Below are positions 9,917-20,689 of a stretch of 64,000 nucleotides of DNA, one piece after another. Where the stretch lies: contig OY986439.1 of assembly GCA_963920525.1 (NCBI GenBank), forward strand, positions 215,005,000 to 215,068,999, read 5' to 3'. Within the stretch, counting starts at the first letter, position 1. Every line of letters starts with the position of its first letter. The notes beneath the pieces were generated by a model that saw only the letters and a list, made by a program, of their open reading frames with translations, searched no databases and was not told the origin of the DNA. The position numbers and the translations under genes were made by a program. The stretch comes from Dichetophora obliterata (taxonomy: Eukaryota; Arthropoda; Insecta; Diptera; Sciomyzidae).

Positions 9917-10960
9917 GAAAAGTTTATATATTCTTGATCAGCATCACCTCCTAAGTCGATTTCGCCATGTCCGTCTGTCTGTCCGTCTGTCTGTCGACAC
10001 GATTACAGACCCAATTTTAAAGCTATCGTATTGAAGTTTGGTGTATGAGCTTATATTAAAAAAACAAAGATGAAGTTCGATAATGAGCACATTCTGATGA
10101 AAATCATGCCTGCCTCCAAAGTAGTATCTCACGCCAAATACAAAGTGACTTTAACAAAATGGTAAAATCTCTTTAAATGCAACAAAAACTAATGTAACGA
10201 CTTAAAATTCACCACTAAATTAAAATTTGTCTAAATCGGACGAAAATCACGCCTACCTCCCATACCAACTTACTTTAACAAATTGGTAAAATCTCTGAAA
10301 AGGCTACGAAATTTATGTAATCACTTCAAATTTTGCGCATAAACCTTGGTCTCAAAAGTTCACCATTTAATTGAAATTTGTCTAAATCGGATGAAAATCA
10401 TGCCCACCTCCTATACAAAGTGACTTTAACAAAATGGTAAAATCTCTTTAAATGTAACAAAAACTAATGTAACGACTTAAAACTCACCATTAAATTAAAT
10501 TTGTCTAAATCGAATGAACATCACGCCTACCTCCCATACAAACTTACTTTAACAAATTGATAAAATCTCTGAAAATGCCACAAAATTTATGTAATCACTT
10601 GAAATTTTGCGCATAAACCTTGGTCTCAAAAGTTCACCGTTTAATTGAAATTTGTCTTAATCGGATGAAAATCATGCCTACCTCCTATACAAAGAAACTT
10701 TAATAAAAAATGGTAAACTTTCTTTAAATGCCACAAAAACTAATATAATAACTTAAAATTTTGCTCCTAAGCTTTGGTCTCAAATATTTACCATATATTT
10801 GATATTTATCAAAACAGTATTAAAACCACGTCTACCTCCCATACAAAGAACCTACATGAAAACGATAGTCTCTAAAAATTTCACAAAAGTTAATTTAATG
10901 AATTAAAATTATGCACATATGCTAAGATTATTAAAAGCCGCTATGAGTTTAAAAATTTAA
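9917..10960. repeat. (GTCY)n-linked fly repeat with roughly 275-bp tandem units
   Basis: A segment tatattcttgatcagcatca (about 9927) leads into an AAGTCGAT stretch and then the microsatellite (GTCY)n at 9969-9995. This is the layout of the fly mini-me/DINE type of mobile repeat. From about 10130 a higher-order tandem repeat follows: caaagtgactttaac recurs at 10141 and 10416, and a variant at 10690, giving a period of 274-275 bp. Each unit holds two half-units of 125-155 bp marked by CACGCCTACCTCC(C)ATACAAA. Units decay towards 10960. Confidence 0.65.
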
Positions 10961-11184
10961 TATTTGTTTAAAAAGTCGGCCAATCTCCCATACAAAAAGC
11001 CGTCATCAAAGTAGCATAACTTTAATAAGCTCCACAAAAATGTGTTTATTAACAGCATATTTATCACAAAACCTTTTATATCTTAAAAGTATTCTGCAAT
11101 TGAGTTTCTGCGAAATTGGATGGACACTACTTCCATTCTTTTTAACAAGTGACGTCATCAAAATTTCAAAACATGCATAACTTA

Positions 11185-11324
11185 CTGCATCTTTATGCAA
11201 AACGAAACGAACGCTGAACGTCGTGAAAGAAACGAGCGACAATATTTTTTGATATGGAAAAATGATTTGCTTACCGTGTTTCGCACCACGTTCAGCCTCC
11301 TTTTCGTTTTACATAAAGATGCAG
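11185..11324. mobile_element. 140-bp palindromic MITE, copy 1
   Basis: The left end CTGCATCTTTATGCAAAACG is complementary to the right end (GTTTTACATAAAGATGCAG) over at least 40 bp. It is flanked by TTA (11182-11184) and TAA (11325-11327). A second copy of the same family at 40250-40390 shares both ends. Confidence 0.75.
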
Positions 11325-11681
11325 TAAGAATATAGAGTGGGGGTATTTTAACTTCGACCCAGTTTAAGAAAATTCCTTACTAGTTTTTAAAAAAATTTAT
11401 TTTACTTTCAAAGTACAAAAAAATTTTCTAAACAAAAAATACTTACAATGAGCTGAAGAATGTGTTTGCATATTTTCAGACTTTTTTTTCCATAAAAAAT
11501 TGCATTTTTTAAAATAACCTTTGACCGATATACTTATTGTGTTTTTTCTCAAGTTGCTAATATTTTTTTTAAATATTTGCTATGAATTATTTACAATTAG
11601 AATTTGTTTTTTTATAATTTTTATTAAGAAATAAATTTTTAAACAATAATTTAGCTTTTCAAATTATAATTCAACTTATGT

Positions 11682-11896
11682 TTGGTTTTCACTATGTCAT
11701 TTTCAATGGTCAATTTCGTTGTCAATCAAATGAAAAATAAAAACACGTCGGCTTTTTTTTATCTGGACAATGTTAGGAAATTAAAAACAACTTTTATTGA
11801 ATTTAGCTATGAAAAAAATGTATCATAATGTTATTTAGGTGATATTCAAGGTTATAAATTTTTACGTCGTCATAAAACTGACATAGTGAAAACCAA
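11682..11896. mobile_element. 215-bp inverted-repeat element
   Basis: The terminal repeat TTGGTTTTCACTATGTCA (11682) recurs inverted, ending at 11896. Arms match for about 23 bp with one difference. No clear target duplication is seen, so the exact ends are provisional. Confidence 0.6.
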
Positions 11897-12949
11897 GCAT
11901 TATATGCATCAACAAAGGTTCAGAAAGTTTGAACTAGCGAAATAAACTTTTCCGTTTTTATAAATGTTTATAATGAAAATTTTCAAAAATTTTTGTTTTC
12001 AAAAGATCTTTTTTTTTTCTAAAAAAAATTGTTACTCAAAATGAATTCACTTAATAAAAAATGTTACTAAATAAAACAAAAAAAAAATGCTAAGAAGTAG
12101 CTTATGAATAGTAGAATATGTGTACAGTTTTAGATTTTTCTTAAAAAAATGGACTCAACCTTTGACTTTTGACTGAAGTTTTTACTTAATTTTGACATAT
12201 TAAATTGTTGTTAAATATATGCAATAGAATTATCTCTCAATTAATTTTCTCGTATTAAATTCCTTTTAATTTAAAAAGAAATTATATTTTTTCTAAAAGG
12301 CTTAACTTTGAAAAAAAAATATAATATTATTTTAGAGGTATAAAGTACAAAAAAGTAAAAAATTGACTTAACAAAAAATACTCAGAATAAGCAAAAGAAT
12401 ATGAGTGAATCTTTTCAGAATTTTTGAGACATTTTTGAAAATTTTTCAAATTTGAAAATCAAAAAAATTCTGATGCTGAAATTTTGAAATGGAAATGGCT
12501 CAATACATGCGCGTCGTCCTCGGACACAGGCTTCGAACAGAAATGTCTTGGCACTAAAAATAGTAGTAGATAGGTAGTATCTATAACAACAACAACAACT
12601 ACAACAACAAGTTAACTAAGCCAAGTGGAAAGCGGGTAGTTTTAGCGCCGGTAATGCGAACGACTGACTGCCGTGAAACACAACGATGAGCTGAAGAAGA
12701 GAAGCAGAGAGCAAAGGGCAAAAAACATGTTTTTTCCAATGCTGTGAAAAATTGGAAAATTTAATGCTTGGGAAAATATCATTCCGAACACTAGGGTGGG
12801 TAGAGGTCAGGAAAATGCACAGAACATCGACATGCAAAGAAAGAGAGCACAAAAAAGAATGCTGCTAATGCATGAAGTAAAAACTCTTGAACAAAGGAAA
12901 TTTAAGGAAAGCCAGTAAAAAGAAAATGTAAATGAAAACTACTACTAAA
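11897..12949. other. AT-rich then unique upstream-type sequence
   Basis: The part 11900-12480 is poly-A/T-rich without structure. From 12500 the composition becomes more balanced, with a CAACAACAACAACTACAACAA tract near 12590 and no repeats. This resembles fly upstream or UTR sequence preceding the putative promoter region. Confidence 0.35.
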
Positions 12950-13320
12950 CAATGCGCTGCATGCATGTGTTTGTGTGTGTGCGTATGCAAGTATTTTCTC
13001 TATACCAACACATGAAAAACTACAGACTGGAATTCGTTGTGCGACGAGCGGCTGTCTTACGATTTACGATACGCTACGTTTGCATCACGACGTCAATGTC
13101 GTCGATGAATAAAGTAGTGAAAACAGTTTTTCACACACACACGCACACAGCCACACCATATTTTCTCTCTCACGCATACACACACTCGCACACTATTTGA
13201 TTTTCCAGTTTTTCCCACATAATTCGGGTCGGTCGTTCATCGCCTAGGTTTGATTGCTAGCGTAAGTTGTATTTTTAACGTATAACGTAGCGAACTACGA
13301 AGTGACGCGACGCGACGCTT
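12950..13320 (+). promoter_or_regulatory. putative promoter region of the 13-31 kb gene
   Basis: Balanced-composition DNA with GTGTGTGTGCG, CACACACACG tracts and clusters of CG-containing words (GACGCGACGCGACGC at 13301-13317). At about 13229-13235 TCGGTCG matches the fly pause-button consensus KCGRWCG. No TATA box or clear initiator is placed. The assignment rests on composition and on the donor-like site downstream at 13543. Confidence 0.3.
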
Positions 13321-13542
13321 TTTTTACGCACTTTTCCGCCGTATTGTGTTAATAATAAGAAAGAAAAAATATATTCATATATATATATATATATACCTAA
13401 AGAGAGCAAAGCAAAAGCAGGCTGCTTTACGTGGTGAATTCAGCAACGACAGCCATTTTGTTTTTCAAAATTTAACAAAATATTCCAAAAATTGTGCGAA
13501 TTTATTGAAAATTCAAAAGCCAAGCCAAAAAGCTAAAAAATA
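13321..13542 (+). other. possible non-coding first exon (5'UTR)
   Basis: A-rich sequence typical of fly leaders, followed at 13543 by GTGAGT, a strong splice donor. It includes an (AT)n run at 13375-13395. The start is not determined. The open frame through it (13346-13543) is not protein-like. Confidence 0.3.
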
Positions 13543-14498
13543 GTGAGTTTAATTACAAAAACAAAATAAAGGTGCAGTTTCTTAAAAAGAAAAATCATTT
13601 GCAGCAGCTTAAAAGTTGTTACAAAAAATTTTACAACAAGCTGCTAACAAGCAAAAAAAAAAATGCTGAAAATCGTTTATATATAAAAAATAAACCAAAA
13701 AAAAGAAAGAAAATTGTGTACAGTTAGAGAAAAAGTTAAAATAAAAATTAAATAAAAAGCAGCTTTTTCTTAGAGAAAAGAAAAATATGCTGCTTTAAGG
13801 CCAAAAAAAGGGCTTGACCCACCACAATTTTCGCAAGAGTTTTTTACATTTTTTTCTTAAGTCTTATTTTCACTTAAAAGTCACTAATTGAACATTTCTA
13901 CTTGGTGTGGACACAAAATATTATTTTCATGAAATGATTTTCAAATTTCAAGAAATCTAGCTTTAAAGTTTTTTAAACGACATAAATAATCTGTGAAACT
14001 TCTTTGGTTTTTGTGTCATAACTTTAAATAGGATCACACCGGATCACGCAAGAGGCACTAGAGTGTGTGTGTGTGTGCATTTAGAGATATAATCATGTTA
14101 CACAGCTACATCAATAACTCATTTCTGACTGAAGTTGACTTAAGCGATCATTATTTCTGATCCCATTAAGATTATGTGCAATTTTTGTACTGTTAAAGCA
14201 GCGTAAAAGCTTAATAAAAGTTTAACCAAGATATTTCAAAAGTTTGAATTTTCCTCCTTTCGTCTCGGAGAAGATTTTAATATTCTTGCTCCCGGTAATA
14301 AACCCGATAATAAAGACTACCTTGTTGTGTTCACTAGAAATTTCATAAAGCTTACGAAGCAGGCGAATTTTTTACCACAAACATTCATTATTTTTTTAAT
14401 ATTTATTGAAAATATTATTCTTAGTGAATAACATTTGCACAGTCATTACATTTCAAAATTTTTAAAGCTTACAAATACTTTGTCCACGGGTCGGATAA
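13543..14498. other. putative intron, no feature
   Basis: A-rich sequence then moderately AT-rich unique DNA, with a GTGTGTGTGTGTG run at 14063. No elements recognised. Confidence 0.35.
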
Positions 14499-14635
14499 AA
14501 TCTTACCCTAACTTATCTTATTTCATCATATTTTATTTCATCTTACTCGTATCTTATCTTTTCCTAACCTTACCTTACCTTACTTTACGTTGTCTTACCT
14601 TAAGTTACCTTACCTAACCATACCTTTTTTACATT
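14499..14635. repeat. degenerate CCTTA pentamer array, copy 1
   Basis: Imperfect (TTACC/CTTAT)n pentamers. This is the older or more decayed member of a pair with 14893-15110. It precedes unit A copy 1, just as the second array precedes copy 2. Confidence 0.7.
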
Positions 14636-14880
14636 ACACGGAGCGAAAAAATTAAAGCATTTAATGCTTAGACTAAGTAAGAAGGCTATCGGTTCGCATG
14701 CATAAAATAATCAATTATAGCATTATTGCTCAGTATTGAAAAAAATATAAAATGTCTTGGTTCAAGAGAAGATCAAGAGTTCAAGAAATATTTACTTAAA
14801 TTTTCGGTATTGTTTTCGTTGATTATAGGTATTCTTTTTTTTTTCTTGGTAATATAAGAATTAGCTTGATTCAAGTAACG
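14636..14880 (+). repeat. unit A of a tandem duplication, copy 1 (empty MITE site)
   Basis: It begins acacggagcgaaaaaattaa, followed by AGCATTTAATGCTT. It matches 15112-15668 except that the latter contains a 306-bp MITE plus a 3-bp duplication. At the matching point this copy reads GCATTATTGCTCAG, the uninterrupted site. Confidence 0.75.
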
Positions 14881-14892
14881 AACTTTCAAAAA

Positions 14893-15110
14893 CCTTACAT
14901 TATCTTACATTACATAACCTTACCTTATGTTAACTTACCTTTCCTTACTTTATCTTACCTTACTTAACCTTACCTTACCTTGCCTTACCTTACCTTACCT
15001 TACCTTACCTTACCTTACCTTACCTTACCTTACCTTACCTTACCTTACCTTACCTTACCTTACCTTACCTTACCTTACCTTACCTTACCTTACCTTACCT
15101 TATCCTACCT
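14893..15110. repeat. (CCTTA)n satellite array, copy 2
   Basis: About 30 near-perfect copies of the pentamer ACCTT between 14970 and 15107, with a more degenerate start. The pentamer (TAAGG on the other strand) is not the insect telomere repeat TTAGG. It encodes a Leu/Pro/Tyr repeat only by accident. Confidence 0.9.
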
Positions 15111-15111
15111 C

Positions 15112-15668
15112 TAAAAGCACAGAGAGAAAAAATTAAAGCGTTCAATGCTTGCACCAAGCAAGAAGTTTATCGGTTCTCACTCATGCATAAAAATCCAAAA
15201 TACTCAATTACAACATTAAGGCTATTCACAGCTTGAATACGCTGCTCTGCTATTTGTACGCCAATTAACGTAAGAGTATTTTGCTTTGTTGCTGTTTTGC
15301 ATGCAAACGAAAATACGCAAACACGCGTAAATTTACTTAGCCCTTGGAAGTGTTTTTGTACCTCGTATTTTTATGCCTTGTCTACGGCTGCCATATTGCA
15401 TACATCACAGGGTTGCATAATTTTTGAATACGACAGTCACATGGCGGAGTGCTCACAGTTTCAACAATAACAAATGCTATATATACGATTTGTTAAATGT
15501 ACGCTTAAACTGTGAATAGCCTTATTATTACTCAGTATCGACAAAATATAAAATACCTAATAAAAGAATGCTTAGTTCAAGAAATCTTTACTTAAATTTT
15601 CTGTATAGTTTTTCTTAATCCTACTCTATTTTCTTCTTGAATTGATAATAATTTGCTTGATGCTAGTA
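15112..15668 (+). repeat. unit A copy 2, split by a MITE
   Basis: Homologous to 14636-14880 (CACAGAGAGAAAAAATTAAAG at the start; TTNGCTTGAT near the end). The homologous parts are 15112-15217 and 15527-15668. Divergence between copies is moderate, so the duplication is not recent. Confidence 0.7.
15218..15523. mobile_element. 306-bp MITE with ATT duplication, confirmed by an empty site
   Basis: The ends are AAGGCTATTCACAG and its complement CTGTGAATAGCCTT. ATT is duplicated at 15215-15217 and 15524-15526. The paralogous empty site in unit A copy 1 has one ATT. The element at 60280-60724 has related ends (AGGGCTATTCCC) and also a 3-bp duplication. A PIF/Harbinger-like origin is inferred. Confidence 0.85.
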
Positions 15669-15798
15669 AATCATTTTCTTTTAATACAAGTGTTTTGCTT
15701 CAAACGAGAAACTTTATTTCTAGAAAAAACGACAATTTTTTTGATTCAAGTATTTTGTTATGTGCCATTTATTACTTACATTTTGTCAAGAAAGTAGG

Positions 15799-16033
15799 GC
15801 CAGTTTTTCAGTACGAGTTTAAAGTCTAGTCAAATTAAACCGAGCTTAACTCACCTAAATTGGACGTTTAAACTTGGTTTAGGATAAAAGAAAACACATT
15901 TTATGATAATTTATGTCCATTTAACTTCAACGAATGCTAAAATATCTAGTTAAACCGAGTTTAAACGTCTAATTTTGGTGAGTTAGGCTAGCTTTTATTT
16001 GACAAAAGTTTAAACATGTACTGAAAAACGGGC
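15799..16033. mobile_element. 235-bp palindromic MITE
   Basis: GCCAGTTTTTCAGTAC at the left is complementary to GTACTGAAAAACGGGC at the right. Complementarity continues through most of the length (TTAACTCACC / GGTGAGTTAG, ACGTTTAAAC / GTTTAAACGT), leaving a small loop near 15900. No target duplication is evident. Confidence 0.7.
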
Positions 16034-17700
16034 AATTAAAGGGATTGTCAAAATAACTTTTGTAGTCAGGTTGGCACAACTGTCGTCTCTGCTGATGCTT
16101 ATACAAGATTTTCTAGATCTCGAGAATAGATTCAAGCAATTTATTCGCGTTTCAAGTAGTAATCATTTAAGCTGATTATTCGAAATTATGCTTTTTAAAG
16201 CTTTGGAGCTTTTCTTCCTACAACACTGTGCGACTATTTTGGGATTGTTGAAAATAACTTTAGATATATCAATAGTTTTTAGTAGTCCATGCCTCATAAA
16301 ACAAACCAAAGTATTTTTCTGAATTGCCTCCAATAAGCAATTTTTTCAAGGCTTAAAATTATGATTTATTTACTCTTTCAAATTTCTTAATCTTCTTAAC
16401 TGTATGAAACTTCAAAAAAGTTGTTGCAAATTGTGTTTGACCCACAAAATTGAGCAACATTGCTTTAAATTTCAATTACCCTTCAGTTTTCCCCCTTTAA
16501 GTTCAAGCTTGCATAAAATCTCTTACAACTTTTTTGAAGTTTTACAAGGCTAACTTATATTACAAATTCAAGTTATTAAAGCTTTCTGCTGTCGGAAACA
16601 TTCTCAAATTTCTGTATTTTACAACTGTTGCTACCGAAATCTTGCTAAGTGGATCTCATAACCATCTTGAAGTCATGCAAAGTAACATTGAATTCTTTTG
16701 AAGTTAATTTAAGGCTTTTGAAGTTAACTTTCGTTTTTAAAAATTTTACTCTGAAACATCTTATTGTTTTAACAAGAGTTTCAATCAAAAGTCAAATAAT
16801 TTATATTAAAAATTAAATTATTTAGAATTTAAAAGCTAAAAGAAGTCTCGCTGTTTGAATTTAATTGAAGTCTTTTAAGGTTATATAAAGACATTTTCTG
16901 TTAAGAAAAGAATGTCTAAAAATAAAAAAAAAAAATCCAAAAAACTATTAAAAAGAGTTTGATTAATTACACTCCAAAAGCTTATTGAAATCTTTAAACG
17001 CTAAAAGAAATATCAATAAATGAATTTAATAAAACAAAAGATAACCGTATGGCCCGTAAAATTTGCAGTCTTTTTAGGCTATGTTGATTTCCTTTTTTTT
17101 ATTGAAAAAATAATCTCTGACTCTGTAAGCATGTTAGAAAGGGTTTGAAAATAATTTGAAGAATTTTAAACTGAAGTCACGTGAAGCTTTTTTTTTTGTG
17201 AAGTCTTTGTAAATGAATTGCATATCTTGTGAGTTATGTACTTTTGAGAATATTACTCAAATAGTTATTTATTTATTTATTTCATTTATATATCAATTTT
17301 GAAATAATTTTTTTATTTAAAGAACAATAAGGAAAAACTAGTTAATTTAGGCTTTTTTACTCACTAGCAAAAAGTTTTTTTCTACACATAAGTGTTCAGA
17401 CTATAAATCCTTAGCGAATTTTTTTGTGTATCTTTTTTTGTGAATTTTCCTTGTTTTTTTTTGTTTTTGCCTTTGACAAACTTGTGAAAACGTGTCTCCA
17501 ACTCGAACGTATTTTACACTCAATAAATATATCTACATGTTTTTTAGGTATCCTTTTTTCGGTACAAAACAACAACAACAACAACAGGAATATACCGCTA
17601 TAGGTACTTGCACTCACATATATAAATATATATAAACCAATGTATAGTGTGTTTGTATGTATATAGTCACGCATCGTGTGTGTATTGCTGCCTCCTACAC
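16034..17700. other. putative intron, no feature
   Basis: AT-rich unique sequence without inverted repeats, coding frames or known repeats. A CAACAACAACAACAACA run lies at 17569-17586, and fly-like TATATAAATATATATAAAC near 17620. Confidence 0.4.
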
Positions 17701-17924
17701 GAAAATCAATAACATTGTTTAAGCCAAAAAAAAAAAATAAAAAAAAATAAAAAAATTACCAACATATTTGGAAGTGAAACTTAATAAAAAATAATAATTA
17801 AAATAAAAAATCAATTAAGTGTGTGTGCTTGTGCTACAAAAAAACTAAAGCTTTTTAAAAGATTAGTTTTTTCAAAAAAATCATCTGTGAAGTGTAGAAA
17901 ATAAAAATATTCAAACTAATTATT

Positions 17925-18010
17925 ATGCCCGCTAATTCTGATTTTCAGCAGGAGGAACAGCAACGTGATTCTGTATCTTCAAATAGTTCAACATTTGAAT
18001 ACGATAACAC
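17925..18010 (+). CDS. putative coding exon ending at a GTAAGT donor
   Basis: From ATG at 17925 the frame reads MPANSDFQQEEQQRDSVS and then SNSSTFEYDN plus two bases of the next codon. It meets a perfect donor GTAAGT at 18011. The composition (Gln/Glu/Ser, no stops) is protein-like for a fly regulatory protein. The A at -3 suits initiation. A rival reading is an internal exon from 17949, because CTAAT then ...TTTTCAG at 17948 looks like a branch site and acceptor. The exon's phase matches the exon at 31042. I do not recognise the protein. Confidence 0.4.
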
Positions 18011-18382
18011 GTAAGTTTTAATTTTAAAAATTAATTTGTCAATAGTTTTTATTACTATGTAGTTGTTTACATAAAAAATACTTTGTATTGTACAAAACTT
18101 TGCATGCATACTGCTTGAAAGAAGCAAATAACTAATGAAATGCAATAAGCCGCTGGCAGAAGCAGGGATCTTTAATGCATATAGATTAATACACCAAAAA
18201 AGTAGGTTAATTTCTAAAGAAGACTACAAAAAGCGTGTATAGTATAAGGTCTTATGCTACTGTAAAAGCCTTAAAATTAAAAAATTTTGCCTTGAAACGC
18301 TTTGTAAAATTCATCCTAATCCCTTGAATGCTGGGGACAAAAACTTTTTGTTTCTTTTTAAGCTTGGACCAATACCAGTATA
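18011..18382. other. putative intron start, no feature
   Basis: Follows the donor at 18011. AT-rich, no repeats recognised. Confidence 0.35.
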
Positions 18383-18391
18383 CCATTGTGC

Positions 18392-19181
18392 GGTACCCTG
18401 ACATAACCCCAAGTGGCACAATCCTAATTTTTAATTTTGGGATTATGTCACTTCTTATGCAGTGACATAAACCCAAATTTTTTTCTTGGGAGAATGTTAC
18501 TGCTTGTAAAGTGTCATAACCCCAATTGGTATAATGTCACTTTTGAGCCTAAAAATGAGAAATTTTGGACAGACATTTCGAAATATTTTGTTTTTAGCTA
18601 AAATTAATTTTTTTGACTATTTATCGTGGAGCGTATGTATGTATTAAGAGCTTTAAATTTCAAATCTGTACAAATTAATGGCCGCTCTCATCTGGTTTAG
18701 AAGTTATTGGAGTTCAAATTAAAGAAAACGGGCTCGAAAAACTTGCTATTTTTCTATTAATTGTATACTTTTATAAACTTAGCATGAATATTTAAAGAAA
18801 ACTTATTAACCTATTCAATAACCATTAACTTCCATGCATTACTTTTCAAAACAGAACACTTTTATAACATATGTAAGTCCCAACTTTTTCAATAAACTTA
18901 ACCAGTTTAGTTTTTTCTTTAATTTGCACTTCCAGCCTATATCCAGCATATATCAAAAAATTACAATTTTTTATAAAAAATCGCTCAATTTATAGAAAAA
19001 CTATGAAAGAATTTTTTGTTGTTATATGATTTTTTAGTACACCCGTGTACTAGTGACATAATCCTAAGAAAAATTTGGAATTTTGACTTCTTTTTATTTG
19101 GAATATGTCATCCTTTCCATAGTGACATAGTCCCAAAATTAAAAATTAGGATTGTGCCACTTGGGATTATATCACGGCACC
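18392..19181. mobile_element. 790-bp Mutator-like non-autonomous element with 9-bp duplication
   Basis: Terminal repeats of 61 bp (18392-18452 and 19121-19181) start GGTACCCTGACATAA and GGTGCCGTGATATAA and share CCAAGTGGCACAATCCTAAT. The 9-bp ccattgtgc flanks both ends exactly (18383-18391 and 19182-19190). Further degenerate GTGACATAA / GGATTATGTCAC copies continue inward. Long TIRs plus a 9-bp duplication are typical of Mutator-like elements; Merlin elements (8-9 bp) are an alternative. There is no transposase, so it is non-autonomous. Confidence 0.8.
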
Positions 19182-19190
19182 CCATTGTGC

Positions 19191-19690
19191 TTAATTCGAT
19201 TTTAAGGTAATTTTACTGGAAAATTTTCTCCAAGAGATGTTAGTCAGGATAGAAAATGATGATATTTTGTGGTTTAATATTTCCATCAAATATAAAATTT
19301 TTGTATAAAATATCGATACCCAAATATGAAAAGGCCCCAATCCAGATTTCTAAAATCTTACAGGAGAGACAAAAAACGTGAAAAATCTAAGAATGTAGAA
19401 GTTATGATAACTCTGGGTACGCAGTGTGATCAGGAAAAACCTGATTCTGTAGCACTAATTTTACTTTTTTAATTTTTAATAGCCTTTGCCACACTGAATT
19501 CCAAGAAAAATTTTTTCCAAAAAAAGTTACGGCTTTTTTCAATGTAGAACATAGCAGCAGTTTATTAAATGATATTTTCGGTGTAAAAACAAAGTTTAAT
19601 GATGAAAAAAGAAGCAATACAAGTGCAAAATAGTAAATGATAAATTGTGATTTAAGAAAGAAATACAATGGTACAATATTTTATACTCCC
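19191..19690. other. spacer, no clear feature
   Basis: AT-rich. An 88-codon minus-strand frame (19402-19668) is Phe/Leu-rich and unrecognised. Confidence 0.35.
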
Positions 19691-19765
19691 ACGCCAGGCC
19701 CGTAGCCAGGACTTACCCAAGGGGGGTTTTGATTAAAAAAATTATTGATAGTTTTTGATATCGAT
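19691..19765 (+). repeat. dispersed repeat starting CAGGCCCGTAGCC
   Basis: The segment CAGGCCCGTAGCCAGG, then a G run and GATTAAAAAAATTATTGATAG, recurs at 32063-32130 with moderate divergence. Such GCCCGTAGCC strings are common at transposon edges in insects. No matching inverted end is visible nearby. Confidence 0.45.
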
Positions 19766-19817
19766 AAATCAAAAGGTATTTTTATATGTATATTAAATGT
19801 GTGCTCCCCCAATAGCC

Positions 19818-19979
19818 CAAGTTGTTGACACCTTAAGCTTAGTATGCTGTAGGAACGAAAACAATTTCGATAAGAAATACATTGAGATTTTTGACAACCA
19901 AGTTGTTGACGCCTTAAGCTTAGTATGCTGTAGGAACGAAAAAAATTTCGATAAGAAATACATTGAGATTTTTGACAAC
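19818..19979. repeat. two 81-bp tandem repeats plus an inverted third piece
   Basis: 19818-19898 and 19899-19979 differ at two or three positions and share GCTTAGTATGCTGTAGG. The same core occurs inverted at about 20133-20158 (CCTACAGCATACTAAGC). The near-identity points to a recent duplication. Open frames on both strands here simply reflect the repeat. Confidence 0.8.
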
Positions 19980-20159
19980 GAACAGCATTTATATAGTCTT
20001 GCTTTTTATAGGATTTAAAATAGCAGCAATAAAAATATGAATCTGTCAACCAGAACAGCAAGTGCTTTTTCTCCACACAAAAATTTTGACTCTACACCAA
20101 AATTTCGCGTGTAGAGTTATATGCCCAAAAATTTTCGTTCCTACAGCATACTAAGCCTT

Positions 20160-20680
20160 AGACTAAAAATATTCGATTTGATATAAAAATAAAATCTACA
20201 AAGTTTCGTGACTTTTAAAACTAGCTCAAGAGACCAATAAATGAAGATGCGTTTTACAAGAGTTCAAAACAACTCGAAGTAAATTTAGAAAAAAACAGTT
20301 ATGCATTTCGTTTTTAATGTAATTGTTCTTTAAAATGAGTTAACAAAAAAAATCGGATTAAAAGTACCAGAATTTTGATATCTTACTTTTCGAAAATGTT
20401 ATTTTATTTCTTGTTTCAATAAAAAAAAAATTGTAAAAATCTAAATTTGAGAAATTAAAATGAAATGTTGTTGAAATATTTTCTGAAACAACAATAAATG
20501 CAAATGAGGAGTGTCTGTTCAAAAGTTCCTATTTAATATTTTTGAATAAAGCTGTTTTTACTATGGCACTTAAAATGTATTATGTTTTTAGCACTTAAAA
20601 TAAAACGCCTATTTTATTTGAAAACGACTCTATTTATAATGTCTTTGCAAGCTCAAGAGTTCACAGATCTTTCTAGAGGA
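20160..20680. other. spacer, no clear feature
   Basis: AT-rich, with no repeat or open frame recognised. It may include the 3' part of the Tc1 fossil that follows on the minus strand. Confidence 0.35.
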
Positions 20681-20689
20681 AGAATTTCT

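Noticed and set aside
14893..15110. Telomere repeat
   Set aside because: The pentamer is ACCTT/TAAGG, not the insect TTAGG, and flies lack TTAGG telomeres. It is an internal satellite.
19681..20076. 131-residue internally repeated protein
   Set aside because: The repetition is the 81-bp tandem duplication read through; 81 is divisible by 3, so the frame stays open by chance.
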